From VYDC01 sp963667515 (lineage in GTDB: Bacteria; Chloroflexota; Dehalococcoidia; UBA2979): a DNA stretch of 64,000 bases. Below the pieces are notes generated by a model. The model saw only the letters and a program-made list of their open reading frames with translations. It was not told the origin of the DNA and made no database searches. Of the stretch, positions 24,548 through 34,866 are shown in pieces (position 1 is the stretch's first letter; the number at the start of each line of letters is the position of its first letter). The DNA lies in the NCBI GenBank assembly GCA_963667515.2, contig CAXXXY010000002.1:310001-374000 (forward strand). Direction: 5' to 3'. The position numbers and the translations under genes are program-made.

Positions 24548-24644
24548 CCGCCGCGTCAGTCAGCGAGAGGACGTGCGCGGGCGGCAGGCCGAGGGCAGGC
24601 CCAGGCAGGGGCCGGGCGGCGTCCCATTCGACGGGGGCACAGAG

Positions 24645-25118
24645 ATGGCAGACATCGTTCGCAGGCACCGAGAGCACCAGCTGCACGAGCCAACCCTCCC
24701 CGCGCTGTCGGGGATGCGGCAGATGATGGATCGGCTGTTCGACGACAGCCTCTTCGCGCCCTTCTGGCAGGCGGACTCGTCCTGGCAGCCGGAAGGGGGC
24801 TCGCTCGCCCTCGACGTCTCGGAGGGCGACGGTGAGGTCGCCGTGCGCGCCTCGCTCCCCGGCTTCCAGAAGGAGGACGTCGAGGTGCAGCTCCACGAGG
24901 GCGTGCTCTCGATCACGGCGAAGCACACGGAGGAGACGGAGACGAAGGAGGAGCGCTGCTACCGCCGAGAGCGGCGCAGCGGCTCGCTCGCTCGGCGCAT
25001 CGCGCTGCCGGGCGTCGTCTCGGAGGCGGACGTCAGCGGCACGCTCGACGACGGCGTGCTCACGTTGCGCATCCCGCTGGCCGAGAAGCCGAAGCCGCGC
25101 CAGATCGAGATCTCCTGA
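24645..25118 (+). CDS. Small heat-shock protein, Hsp20/alpha-crystallin family
   Basis: A 157-residue protein. ATG 24645 (MADIVRRHREHQ) is chosen because the upstream codons are non-conserved. The N-terminal arm contains MMDRLFDDSLFAPFW. The alpha-crystallin domain starts at LALDVSEGDGEVAVRASLPGF and includes SITAKHTEETETKEERCYRRERRSG, split at its usual loop, and GVLTLRIPLAEKPKPRQIEI with the terminal I-X-I-type motif. It binds unfolding proteins without ATP and is usually heat-induced. Its divergent pairing with the dnaJ operon supports shared regulation. A strong terminator follows. Confidence 0.93.
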   Translation: MADIVRRHREHQLHEPTLPALSGMRQMMDRLFDDSLFAPFWQADSSWQPEGGSLALDVSEGDGEVAVRASLPGFQKEDVEVQLHEGVLSITAKHTEETETKEERCYRRERRSGSLARRIALPGVVSEADVSGTLDDGVLTLRIPLAEKPKPRQIEIS

Positions 25119-25168
25119 TTGCGATCCATCGCTAGCGCCGCTCCCCGCCCTCGGCGGCGAGCGAACGA

Positions 25169-25197
25169 AAGCGCCCCGGGCAGCCGGGGCGCTTCTT
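25169..25197 (+). terminator. Rho-independent terminator after hsp20
   Basis: AAGCGCCCCGG (25169-25179), a GCAG loop, and CCGGGGCGCTT (25184-25194) form an 11-bp stem followed by CTTC. It lies 50 bp downstream of the hsp20 stop. Confidence 0.85.
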
Positions 25198-25244
25198 CAT
25201 GCCCGCGGGCTGCCTGCGTCAGGGCCGGGCGTCGAGGGTCGGCG

Positions 25245-26234
25245 CTAGGGCGAGCCGGGGGGGCGCGCGGGAGCGGCGCCGCGCCGTCGATCGGGCCGCG
25301 GCGCGCGGCGGCCGTTGCCGCCCGGCCTGGGCGTGGCGGTCCGGGCGCCCCCCTCGGAGGCGTCGTCCCCCGCTTCGTCGATGATCGGGCCGCGCGCGCG
25401 CTCGCCCGTGGCGCGCGCCGCCGGAGTGCCGCGGCGCAGCGCCATCTGCGAGAGCAGCGCCAGCGCCTTGCGCGTATCGGAGGCGACGCGCTCCGGCTCG
25501 CCGTTCTGCACCCGGTACTTGGAGCACCAGTAGGTGAACTCGCGAAGCTCCGCGAGCCTCACACGCTCGCCGAGGGCGGCGCCCGTCTCCTGCCGGTAGA
25601 TCGCGCGCAGCTCCTCGAACGGGCGGCCGTAGACGCGCTCGTAGGCCGCGAAGTCGGCGTCGCGATCGGCGGCGCGCGAGGGCCGGCCCGCCTTGCGCAG
25701 CTCCAGCTCCGCCGCGAGCAGCAGCGCCTCCTCCACCACCACGCCGTACTGGAAGTTGAGGTGGGCGCGGTGCTTCGCGGGGCCGATGCCCCGCTCGAAC
25801 GCCTCCTCGTCCTCGTCGCCGGGCGAGACGCCGAAGCGCAGCAGCGTCTCGCGCTCGGCCTCGGGGACGCGCTCGCCGGCGGCGTCCAGCAGCCGCTGGG
25901 CGAGCAGCAGCCAGTCGAACGCCTCGCCGCCGATGAGGTAGTGGTAGCGCTCGCCGTCCAGCTCCTCCTCGGGGGCGACCCAGCGCGCGATCACCCGCAG
26001 CAGCGCGGGGTGCCACGGCTCGCCCGCGTCGAGGTCGGCGATCAGCGCGCGCTCGCCCTGCGTGGGCGAGAGCGGCCCCTCCTCGGGGATCGGCTCGTCG
26101 TCGTCGGGCGCCTCGCCGATCACCTCGCCGTCGAGCGGGTCGTCGAAGGGCTCGGCGCCGGCGGGGGCGCCGGCCGTCGCCGCGTGCTTCGTCGCACGCT
26201 TCGAGCGTGGAGGTCGAGGGGTGCGCGTAGCCAT
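25245..26234 (-). CDS. Conserved-looking hypothetical protein, acidic helical
   Basis: A 329-residue cytoplasmic protein with no signal or membrane segment. ATG 26234 follows a possible GTG start three bases earlier. The low-complexity N-terminus (Pro/Asp/Glu-rich, to about 55) and C-terminus (Gly/Arg/Pro-rich, from about 290) enclose a helical core. The core carries well-formed segments such as YHYLIGGEAFDWLLLAQRLL, HRAHLNFQYGVVVEEALLLA and REFTYWCSKYRVQNGEPERV. I do not recognise the family. The well-ordered core and codon usage argue for a real gene. Confidence 0.62.
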   Translation of the reverse strand: MATRTPRPPRSKRATKHAATAGAPAGAEPFDDPLDGEVIGEAPDDDEPIPEEGPLSPTQGERALIADLDAGEPWHPALLRVIARWVAPEEELDGERYHYLIGGEAFDWLLLAQRLLDAAGERVPEAERETLLRFGVSPGDEDEEAFERGIGPAKHRAHLNFQYGVVVEEALLLAAELELRKAGRPSRAADRDADFAAYERVYGRPFEELRAIYRQETGAALGERVRLAELREFTYWCSKYRVQNGEPERVASDTRKALALLSQMALRRGTPAARATGERARGPIIDEAGDDASEGGARTATPRPGGNGRRAPRPDRRRGAAPARPPGSP

Positions 26235-26599
26235 CACACGATCCTAGCGCGCCGCTGCCTCGTGCGCTGAGCGGCGCGCGAGCTTCCGCTCGACCCGAGG
26301 GGCTGCCGCGAGCGTTCCGCTCGACCCCGAGTGGCGGAGGGAGCTCCCGTCCGCTGCTACGGGGTGCGGCCGCGCCCGGCGCGACGGGCCTCGGGGACGA
26401 CCGTGATGTGCCGCACGACAGCCGCTCCCGGCTCGCCCTCGGCGCCCTCGGCGCGGCCGCCGCTCGCCCCTCCCGCCGGCGCAAGAACGCGGTGCCAGCC
26501 CCTGCGCAGCACCACTCTCCGCGCCCACCCGTCGCCGCTCAGTGCCGGCGGCAGCCCGTGCGATGCAACGGAACGTTGCTCAGTGCCGGCGGCAGCCGG
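26235..26599. repeat. Hairpin-repeat region downstream of secA
   Basis: A 365-bp gap between the hypothetical gene and secA. Hairpins lie at 26309-26323 (CGAGCG type) with a defective copy at about 26278-26292, and at 26565-26579 (GCAACG type). GGCTGCCG or GGCAGCC boxes are adjacent. A further variant, GCAACCGAAGGTTGC (26604-26618), lies within the last codons of secA. No convincing gene was found in the middle (26325-26540). Confidence 0.72.
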
Positions 26600-29236
<2,637 letters not shown>

Positions 29237-29550
29237 CGGCCCTCGTTCTCTTCTCGCGCGGCGGCGGGTCGGAGCGCCCTATCCATGGTGCGGCATAGCT
29301 CCTCTTTTTTCGAGCTTTTTATCGATGGGGGCAGAGCGCCGGGCTACCGCGGGTCGCCCGGTGCCTCTCGGGCGGGCTCCCGCAGCGCCGACGCCTCAAG
29401 GGCGCGCGGGGCAGCGCTCGACCGGCGGCGAGCGGACGGCGCTCGACGGTCGAGGGGCCGGCGCAGCGCAGGCCCCGCTCGAAAGAGGAGGGCGGCGCGC
29501 CTTCGCTCGAGGCTCTGCCACCCTCGAAAAAATCGCTCGCCGCTCTGCCC
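29237..29550. other. Gene-free interval between prs and secA
   Basis: This 314-bp stretch holds the 3' end region of prs and the secA 5' region. Two T-rich tracts (CTTTTTTCGAGCTTTTTATC near 29310 and CGAAAAAATCG near 29525) stand out against the GC-rich background. I see no hairpin convincing enough to call a terminator and no open frame with coding character. Confidence 0.5.
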
Positions 29551-30495
29551 CTAGGAAAAAAGCGCGCCGACAGACTCGCCGGTGTGGATGCGGTGGATCG
29601 CGTCGCCGATCAGCGGCGCGATCGAGATCACGCTCGTCGGCACGCGGCGGAACGTCCCCTCCGGGATCGGCACGCTGTCCGTGAACACCAGCGCCTCCAC
29701 CTCCGCCGCGTCGATCAGCTCCACGGCGTGCGGCGTGAACAGCGGGTGCACGCACGCGACGTGCACGGAGGCGGCGCCGCGCTCGCGCAGCAGCTCCGCC
29801 GCCACCGCGACCGTGCCGCCCGTGAGGATCTCGTCGTCCACGACGACGCAGTCGCGGCCCGCCACCTCGCCGATCACCGTCGAGCCCGACGCCTGCTCCG
29901 AGTTGTCGGTGCGCCGCTTGTCCACGATCGCCAGGCCGCTGCCGAGGCGGCTCGCCATCTTCGCGGCGCTCTTGGCGCCGCCGACGTCGGTGGCCACCAC
30001 CATCGGGCGCGGCAGGTTCGCGACGCGGAAGTGCTCCGCGATCAGCGGGTACGCCGTCAGCTCGTCGAGAGGGATGTTGAAGAAGCCCTGGATCTGCCCG
30101 GCGTGCAGGTCGACGGTCAGCACGCGGTCGGCGCCCGCCACCTCGAGGAAGTTCGCGATCAGGCGCGCCGAGATGGGGACGCGCGGCTGGTCCTTCTTGT
30201 CGGAGCGGCCGTAGGCGTAGTACGGGATCACCGCGGTCACGCGCCCCGCCGAGGCACGCTTCGCGGCGTCGATCATGATCAAGAGCTCCATGAGCCGCGT
30301 GTTCACCGGCGACACGATGGGCTGCACGAGGAAGACGTCGCGCTCGCGGATGTTCTCGCGGAAGCGCACGAAGATGTTCTCGTTCGAGAACTCGAAGACC
30401 TCGCAGTCGCCCAGCGGCATTTCGAGGTGGCGGCAGACGGCCTCCGCGAAGCCGCGGTGGGCGTTGCCGGAGAACACGGCGATCCCGCGCTGCAC
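29551..30495 (-). CDS. prs: Ribose-phosphate pyrophosphokinase (PRPP synthetase)
   Basis: A 314-residue class I enzyme making PRPP from ribose 5-phosphate and ATP for nucleotide, His and Trp synthesis. GTG 30495 gives the family length. The longer frame to 30735 adds Arg/Ala-rich non-homologous sequence. Motifs are FSNENIFVRF (with the usual substrate-loop context), IPYYAYGRSDKKDQPR, the PRPP-family signature TVDLHAGQIQGFF, the flexible loop KRRTDN, and the ribose-5-phosphate loop VVDDEILTGGT. It forms a cytoplasmic hexamer with allosteric ADP/phosphate control in this class. It is followed by secA on the same strand after 314 bp. Confidence 0.95.
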   Translation of the reverse strand: MQRGIAVFSGNAHRGFAEAVCRHLEMPLGDCEVFEFSNENIFVRFRENIRERDVFLVQPIVSPVNTRLMELLIMIDAAKRASAGRVTAVIPYYAYGRSDKKDQPRVPISARLIANFLEVAGADRVLTVDLHAGQIQGFFNIPLDELTAYPLIAEHFRVANLPRPMVVATDVGGAKSAAKMASRLGSGLAIVDKRRTDNSEQASGSTVIGEVAGRDCVVVDDEILTGGTVAVAAELLRERGAASVHVACVHPLFTPHAVELIDAAEVEALVFTDSVPIPEGTFRRVPTSVISIAPLIGDAIHRIHTGESVGALFS

Positions 30496-30886
30496 CGCGT
30501 GGCCCCCCGACCGCCGCGCACGAGCCAACCCCTCGGCCCAACGGCGGCACGCGAATCGTAGCACCGCGGCGCGGCACGATCGCTCGCAGGCTGGCGCTCG
30601 TCGGGCGGCCCGGCGAGGCGCCGCCTCACGCGACACGTCACCCTCCGAACGACGAGCTACGCGGGGCGCCGCCTGCCCTCGGAGCCGCGCGCATGGCGCG
30701 GCGCGAGTGCGAGGGCGCGCGGCCTCTCGTGACACGTTACCCTCGCGGCGAGCCGCTACACTATCCGCCGCCCGCGCTGCTCGACGCAGGGCTTCGCAGC
30801 GGCGACCGGGCGGGCGACCGGATCAGCCCATGGGGGCCACCGGCTGCGACCGCGATGGGCGCGTCGCCCGGAGGTAGGGGGGTGCG
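30496..30886. other. Divergent intergenic region of prs and acyl-CoA dehydrogenase
   Basis: 391 bp without a supported gene, expected to hold both promoters. A near-palindrome YGACACGTYA occurs twice, 99 bp apart (30631-30640 and 30730-30739), each followed by CCCTC. TACACTAT at 30758-30765 is a possible -10 for the rightward gene. GGAGG precedes the ATG at 30887. Confidence 0.45.
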
Positions 30887-32068
30887 ATGGAGTTCGACTT
30901 CTCCCCGGAGGAGGAGCGCTTTCGGCAGGAGCTCCGCGACTTTCTCGCGGGGCGGCTGCCGGCCGACTGGGACGAGCAGAGCTTCACGCTCGCGCCCGAC
31001 GCCCCCGAGCGCGATGAGCTGGCGGGGACGCTCGCGCGCGAGTTCGGCGACCGGCGCTGGCTCGCGCTGCCGTGGCCGGAGCGCTACGGCGGCGCCGACG
31101 CCTCCTACCTCAAGCAGCTCGCCTACAACGAGGAGATCGCCTACCACGCCGCGCCCACGGGCAGCGCCGCCGGGGTGCAGTGGGTCGGCCCCTCCATCCT
31201 CCGCTTCGGCGACGAGGCGCAGCGCGAGCTCTACCTACCGCGCATCGCGGCCGGCGAGGACAGCTGGTGCACGCTCTACTCCGAGCCGGGCGCGGGCTCT
31301 GACCTCGCGGCCATCCAGACGCGCGCGGTCCGCGACGGCGACGAGTGGGTGATCAACGGCCAGAAGCTCTGGGCCGCGGGTGCCGGCCGCGCCACGCTCG
31401 GCTGGCTCGCCGCGCGCACCGACCCGGGCGCGCCCAAGCATCGCGGCATCTCGACGTTCGTCCTGCCGATGGACGCGCCCGGCATCACCGTGCGTCCCAT
31501 CGAGGACATCACGGGCGCCCGCACGCTGAACGAGGTCTACCTGGAGAACGTGCGCATCCCCGCCGACCACCTCGTCGGCGAGGAGAACCGCGGCTGGTAC
31601 CAGGTGGCGCAGACCCTCGACATGGAGCGCTCGGGCGTGGGCGCCTTCGCGACGGGCAAGCGCAACGTCGAGAAGCTGGTCGACGTGGCGAAGGAGCGCC
31701 GCGACTTGCTGGCGCAGCGCCCTGCGTCCCGCTACGAGCTCGCCGACCGCTGGATCGAGCTCGAGGTCGGCTACCAGGTCGCCTACCGCATCCCGTTCCT
31801 GCAGGAGCAGGGCGCCACGCCGAACTACGAGGCCTCGATCTCTAAGCTCTACGGCGCCGAGCTGACGCAGCGCATCGCGCAGACCGGAGTGCAGCTGCTG
31901 GGGACGGCGGGCCAGCTCGCGCCCGACGGAGCGCAGAGTGCCGCCGCGCCGCTGGGCGGCGGGCTCTCGCGCAACTACCTCGCCGCGGTCGCCGCCACCA
32001 TCGCCTCCGGCACCTCCGAGGTGCAGCGCGGCGTCATCGCGCGCCGCGGGCTCGGGCTCCCCCGCTAG
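30887..32068 (+). CDS. Acyl-CoA dehydrogenase family flavoenzyme
   Basis: A 393-residue protein. The three acyl-CoA dehydrogenase domains are visible. The N-terminal helical domain starts FDFSPEEERFRQELRDFL. The middle beta-domain contains the FAD-binding segment WCTLYSEPGAGSDLAAIQTRA and GQKLWAAGA. The C-terminal helical domain ends GTSEVQRGVIARRGLGLPR. It oxidises an acyl-CoA (or related thioester) and passes electrons to ETF. The substrate class is not clear. No electron-transfer flavoprotein or other beta-oxidation gene is adjacent. It ends in CTAG, 30 bp before IS copy 3. Confidence 0.9.
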   Translation: MEFDFSPEEERFRQELRDFLAGRLPADWDEQSFTLAPDAPERDELAGTLAREFGDRRWLALPWPERYGGADASYLKQLAYNEEIAYHAAPTGSAAGVQWVGPSILRFGDEAQRELYLPRIAAGEDSWCTLYSEPGAGSDLAAIQTRAVRDGDEWVINGQKLWAAGAGRATLGWLAARTDPGAPKHRGISTFVLPMDAPGITVRPIEDITGARTLNEVYLENVRIPADHLVGEENRGWYQVAQTLDMERSGVGAFATGKRNVEKLVDVAKERRDLLAQRPASRYELADRWIELEVGYQVAYRIPFLQEQGATPNYEASISKLYGAELTQRIAQTGVQLLGTAGQLAPDGAQSAAAPLGGGLSRNYLAAVAATIASGTSEVQRGVIARRGLGLPR

Positions 32069-32097
32069 GGCCAACGACGCCACGAGCGCCCGCTAGC

Positions 32098-33147
32098 TGT
32101 AGTTCCCACGTAGGTTGTTGACAGGATGAGGGGCCTCGCCCGCTGCTGTGTGTGACAGCACGGCAGTAGCGAGGAGAGGACACCCTCATGGCCCATCGTA
32201 ACGCGCGGCTGACGCCGCTGACCCGACTCGAGCTCGTGCGGGAAGTGGACGCCGGCTGGCCCCAGGCTGAGGTCGCTCGCCACTTCCGCGTCTCCCGCCA
32301 CACCGTTGCCAAGTGGCTGGGGCGCTTCCGGGCGGAGGGAGCGGCAGGGCTCGAGGACCGCAGCTCCGCCCCGCGCGCGCATCCCCGGCGCACGCCGCCC
32401 GAGCTGGAGCGACGCATCTGCGCCGTGCGACGCACGCAGGGATTCGGGCCGCATCGCATCCAGTGGGCGCTCGGGGTCGCCCGCTCCACGGTCTACGCCG
32501 TGCTGCGGCGCCGCGGCCTCAACCGGCTCGACCGCCTGCACCGCGTCACCCGGGAGCCGGTCCGCTACGAGCACGACGCCCCCGGCGACCTGCTGCATCT
32601 CGACGTGAAGAAGCTCGGGCGCGTCCCCGAGGGCGGCGGCAAGCGAATGGCGCCTGGCTTCGCCGAGACGCGCTCCGGGCCGCATTCGCGGCGTTCGCTG
32701 GGGCTGGAGTACCTACACGTCGCCGTCGACGACCACAGCCGTTACGCCTACGTCTCCGTCCTGCCCGACGAGCGTGGCGCGAGCTGCGCCGCCTTCCTCG
32801 AGCAGGCGCTCGCGGCCTTCCGCCGGCGTGGCGTGCGCGTGCGCCGGGTCCTGACCGACAACGCGAAGGCCTACACCGTCGCCCGCAGCTTCCACGGCGC
32901 CGCCGCTGCCGCAGACGTGCGGCTGTCGCACACGCGGCCCTACCGCCCGCAGACGAACGGCAAAGCCGAGCGTTTCATCCAGATCCTGCAGAACGAGTGG
33001 GCCTACGCCCGCCCCTACCGCTCCAACGCCGAGCGGCTGCGCCAGCTCCCACGCTGGCTCTACCGCTACAATCACCGCCGACCGCACGGCGGCGTCGGCG
33101 GGGCCGTCCCCGCCTCCCGCCTGTGAACAACCTTCCTGGGTAGTACA
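32098..33147 (+). mobile_element. IS481-family insertion sequence, copy 3
   Basis: 1050 bp with a perfect 6-bp target duplication GCTAGC on both sides (32092-32097 and 33148-33153). The right copy of CTAG is the stop of the VOC gene. Confidence 0.95.
32188..33126 (+). CDS. IS481-family DDE transposase (copy 3)
   Basis: 312 residues, same protein as copy 1 with all catalytic motifs intact. It lies tail-to-tail with the VOC gene. Confidence 0.93.
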   Translation: MAHRNARLTPLTRLELVREVDAGWPQAEVARHFRVSRHTVAKWLGRFRAEGAAGLEDRSSAPRAHPRRTPPELERRICAVRRTQGFGPHRIQWALGVARSTVYAVLRRRGLNRLDRLHRVTREPVRYEHDAPGDLLHLDVKKLGRVPEGGGKRMAPGFAETRSGPHSRRSLGLEYLHVAVDDHSRYAYVSVLPDERGASCAAFLEQALAAFRRRGVRVRRVLTDNAKAYTVARSFHGAAAAADVRLSHTRPYRPQTNGKAERFIQILQNEWAYARPYRSNAERLRQLPRWLYRYNHRRPHGGVGGAVPASRL

Positions 33148-33148
33148 G

Positions 33149-33736
33149 CTAGCCGCCGCCGACCGCCCACTCCCGCGACTCCTCGATGGCCTGCGCGAGG
33201 TGCTCGTCCTCGACGAAGGGCGTGCCGGCGGCGTCGCGGATCTCGGCGGCGCGCCGCAGGATCGCGGCCTCGTCGGCGCCCGCGGGCGGCTCGCGCGTCC
33301 ACGCCGTCAGCGTGATCAGCACCCCGCTCGGATCCTCGAGGAAGACGAGGCGCTCGTAGCCGCGGCGGATCTCCTCGGACGCCTGCACGCCCGCGTTGGC
33401 CAGCTCGTGGTACGCCGCGTCGAGCTCGGCGCCCGAGACGCGCAGGCTCAGGTACTGCATCGAGCCCACGCCGAGCTGCGCCTCGGCGAGCTTCATCTTC
33501 GGGTCGACGGGCCCCACCAGCAGCAGCCGCGTCCCGCGCCCCGCGTCCAGCAGCACCTGCACGGACTCGGCGTCGTCGCGGTTTGGCTCCATGAACAGCG
33601 GGCGCATCCCCAGCGCGCGCTCGTAGAAGGCGATCGTCTCGTCGAGGCTCCGGCAGATGATCGCCGGGTAGCCGATGCCCTGCACCCGCACGCGCGCCGC
33701 CCTTTCCCCTGCGGCCTCTCCCGCGCGGCGCAGCAT
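33149..33736 (-). CDS. VOC (glyoxalase/bleomycin-resistance) superfamily protein
   Basis: A 195-residue protein. ATG 33736 is chosen, with GGGGG five bases upstream. Frames further upstream read only through hairpin repeats. A VOC domain begins IGYPAIICRSLDETIAFYERALGM (ends at residue about 41). The second half is YLSLRVSGAELDAAYHELANAG with DPSGVLITLTAWT as the usual last metal/active strand. These folds bind a divalent metal and act as dioxygenases, isomerases or binding proteins. A helical tail of about 45 residues follows. The specific reaction is unknown. Confidence 0.78.
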   Translation of the reverse strand: MLRRAGEAAGERAARVRVQGIGYPAIICRSLDETIAFYERALGMRPLFMEPNRDDAESVQVLLDAGRGTRLLLVGPVDPKMKLAEAQLGVGSMQYLSLRVSGAELDAAYHELANAGVQASEEIRRGYERLVFLEDPSGVLITLTAWTREPPAGADEAAILRRAAEIRDAAGTPFVEDEHLAQAIEESREWAVGGG

Positions 33737-34024
33737 ACCCCCGCGAGCGTTCCGCTCGACGAGCGTTCCGCTCGACCTTGGGGGCTGCCGCGCCTGCGAG
33801 CGGACTCGGGGACCGCTGGCTCTCCGCGCCGCCGCTCCGCCGCCGCTCCGCCGCCGCTCCGCCGCCGCTACCCGGCGCACCTCGTGTCCGGCGACAACCC
33901 CTCGAATGCAACGGAACGTTGCCGGCAGCCCCTTGAGTGCAGCGGAACGCTGCCGTGGTAGGCTGCCGCTGCCGCTGCGGCTGCGCGCCGCCCGAGCGGT
34001 CCGCCGCGGCAGCGCGCCGCGACG
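33737..34024. repeat. Hairpin-repeat region between VOC gene and bioY
   Basis: Hairpins lie at 33744-33758 and 33760-33774 (CGAGCG type, adjacent), 33908-33922 (GCAACG type) and 33939-33953 (GCAGCG type). GGGGCTGCCG or GGCAGCCCC boxes and a GCCGCTCC triplet repeat (about 33829-33868) accompany them. The GCAACG and GCAGCG copies are neighbours here, and their stems differ by compensating bases. The first pair begins eight bases upstream of the VOC ATG. Confidence 0.78.
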
Positions 34025-34042
34025 ATGAGGAGGAGACCCCCC

Positions 34043-34678
34043 GTGCACCGACTCTTCGCCGTTCCCGCCGGCTCCCCGGCGCCGCCGCTGCTCTACCAGG
34101 CGCGCGGCTGGCTGCCGCGCGTCTCGGGGATGCAGCTCGCGCTGCTCGCCGTGCTGGCGGGCACGGCGCTGCTGGCCGCATCGGCGCGGGTGCGCATCGA
34201 GCTCGGCTTCTCGCCCGTCCCGATCACCGGGCAGAGCTTCGCGGTGCTGCTCATCGGCGCGGTCTACGGCAGCCGGCTGGGCGCGGCGACGGTGATCGCC
34301 TACCTCGTCGAGGGCATCTCGGGGCTGCCGGTCTTCGCGGGCGGCGCCTCGGGCTGGGCGTACTTCACGGCCACCTCGGGCGGCTACTTCGTCGGCTTCG
34401 TGGGCGCGGCGTACGCGGTGGGCTGGCTGGCCGAGCGTGGCTGGGACCGCTCCGCGCTGACGATGGCCGTCGCGATGGTGATGGGCAACGTGATCATTTA
34501 CATCCCGGGCTGGTGGTGGCTGATGCGCGAGCTGGGCGTCTCCGCGGGGCGGTCGTGGGACCTCGGCGTGCAGCCCTTCTTCATCGGCGACGCGCTGAAG
34601 ATCGGCCTCGCCTCGGGGCTGCTTCCGGCGGCATGGGCGATCCGCGACGAGCTGGTGGGACGCTCCCGCCTCCGTTGA
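34043..34678 (+). CDS. bioY: BioY biotin transporter S-component
   Basis: A 211-residue ECF-type substrate-binding membrane protein. GTG 34043 is preferred because GAGGAGGAG lies about eight to ten bases before it. Six hydrophobic helices carry the BioY signatures. PVPITGQSFAVLLIGAVYG follows helix 1, GLPVFAGGASGWAYFTATSGGY lies between (positions about 90-112), and PFFIGDALKIGLASGLLP is near the end. BioY binds biotin and works alone or with the shared EcfT/EcfA module, absent here. The gene stands alone between the VOC gene and valS and is followed by a terminator. Confidence 0.92.
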   Translation: MHRLFAVPAGSPAPPLLYQARGWLPRVSGMQLALLAVLAGTALLAASARVRIELGFSPVPITGQSFAVLLIGAVYGSRLGAATVIAYLVEGISGLPVFAGGASGWAYFTATSGGYFVGFVGAAYAVGWLAERGWDRSALTMAVAMVMGNVIIYIPGWWWLMRELGVSAGRSWDLGVQPFFIGDALKIGLASGLLPAAWAIRDELVGRSRLR

Positions 34679-34785
34679 CCCCCCGAACGCGACGCGCCTA
34701 CGATCGGCGGCGATGAGACCTCGACGAACCCTCGTAGTAGCCGGCGGCGGCTAGCGAGGCCGAGCCCGGCCGCGCCGCTGCCATG

Positions 34786-34811
34786 CGCCCCGCCCACCGG
34801 CGGGGCGTTCT
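34786..34811 (+). terminator. Terminator between bioY and valS
   Basis: CGCCCCGCC (34786-34794), loop CACC, GGCGGGGCG (34799-34807), then TTCT. The nine-base-pair GC stem lies 108 bp after bioY and 56 bp before valS. It could end the bioY message or attenuate valS. No T-box core motif was seen upstream of it. Confidence 0.7.
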
Positions 34812-34866
34812 CGTATCCGCGCCGGGAGGGCGCTCATGAGCGGAGCAGAACGATGAGGCCCACGCG

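Noticed and set aside
24453..24644. HAIR or CIRCE heat-shock operator between dnaJ and hsp20
   Set aside because: CTTGACG occurs, but no matching inverted ACTCAAG-like arm at seven bases, and no GAGTGCTAA arm. HspR control remains likely from gene context only.
34679..34866. T-box riboswitch upstream of valS
   Set aside because: No T-box core (GGTGG.ACC type) or specifier-loop structure was found. Only a simple GC hairpin with a short T-run is present.
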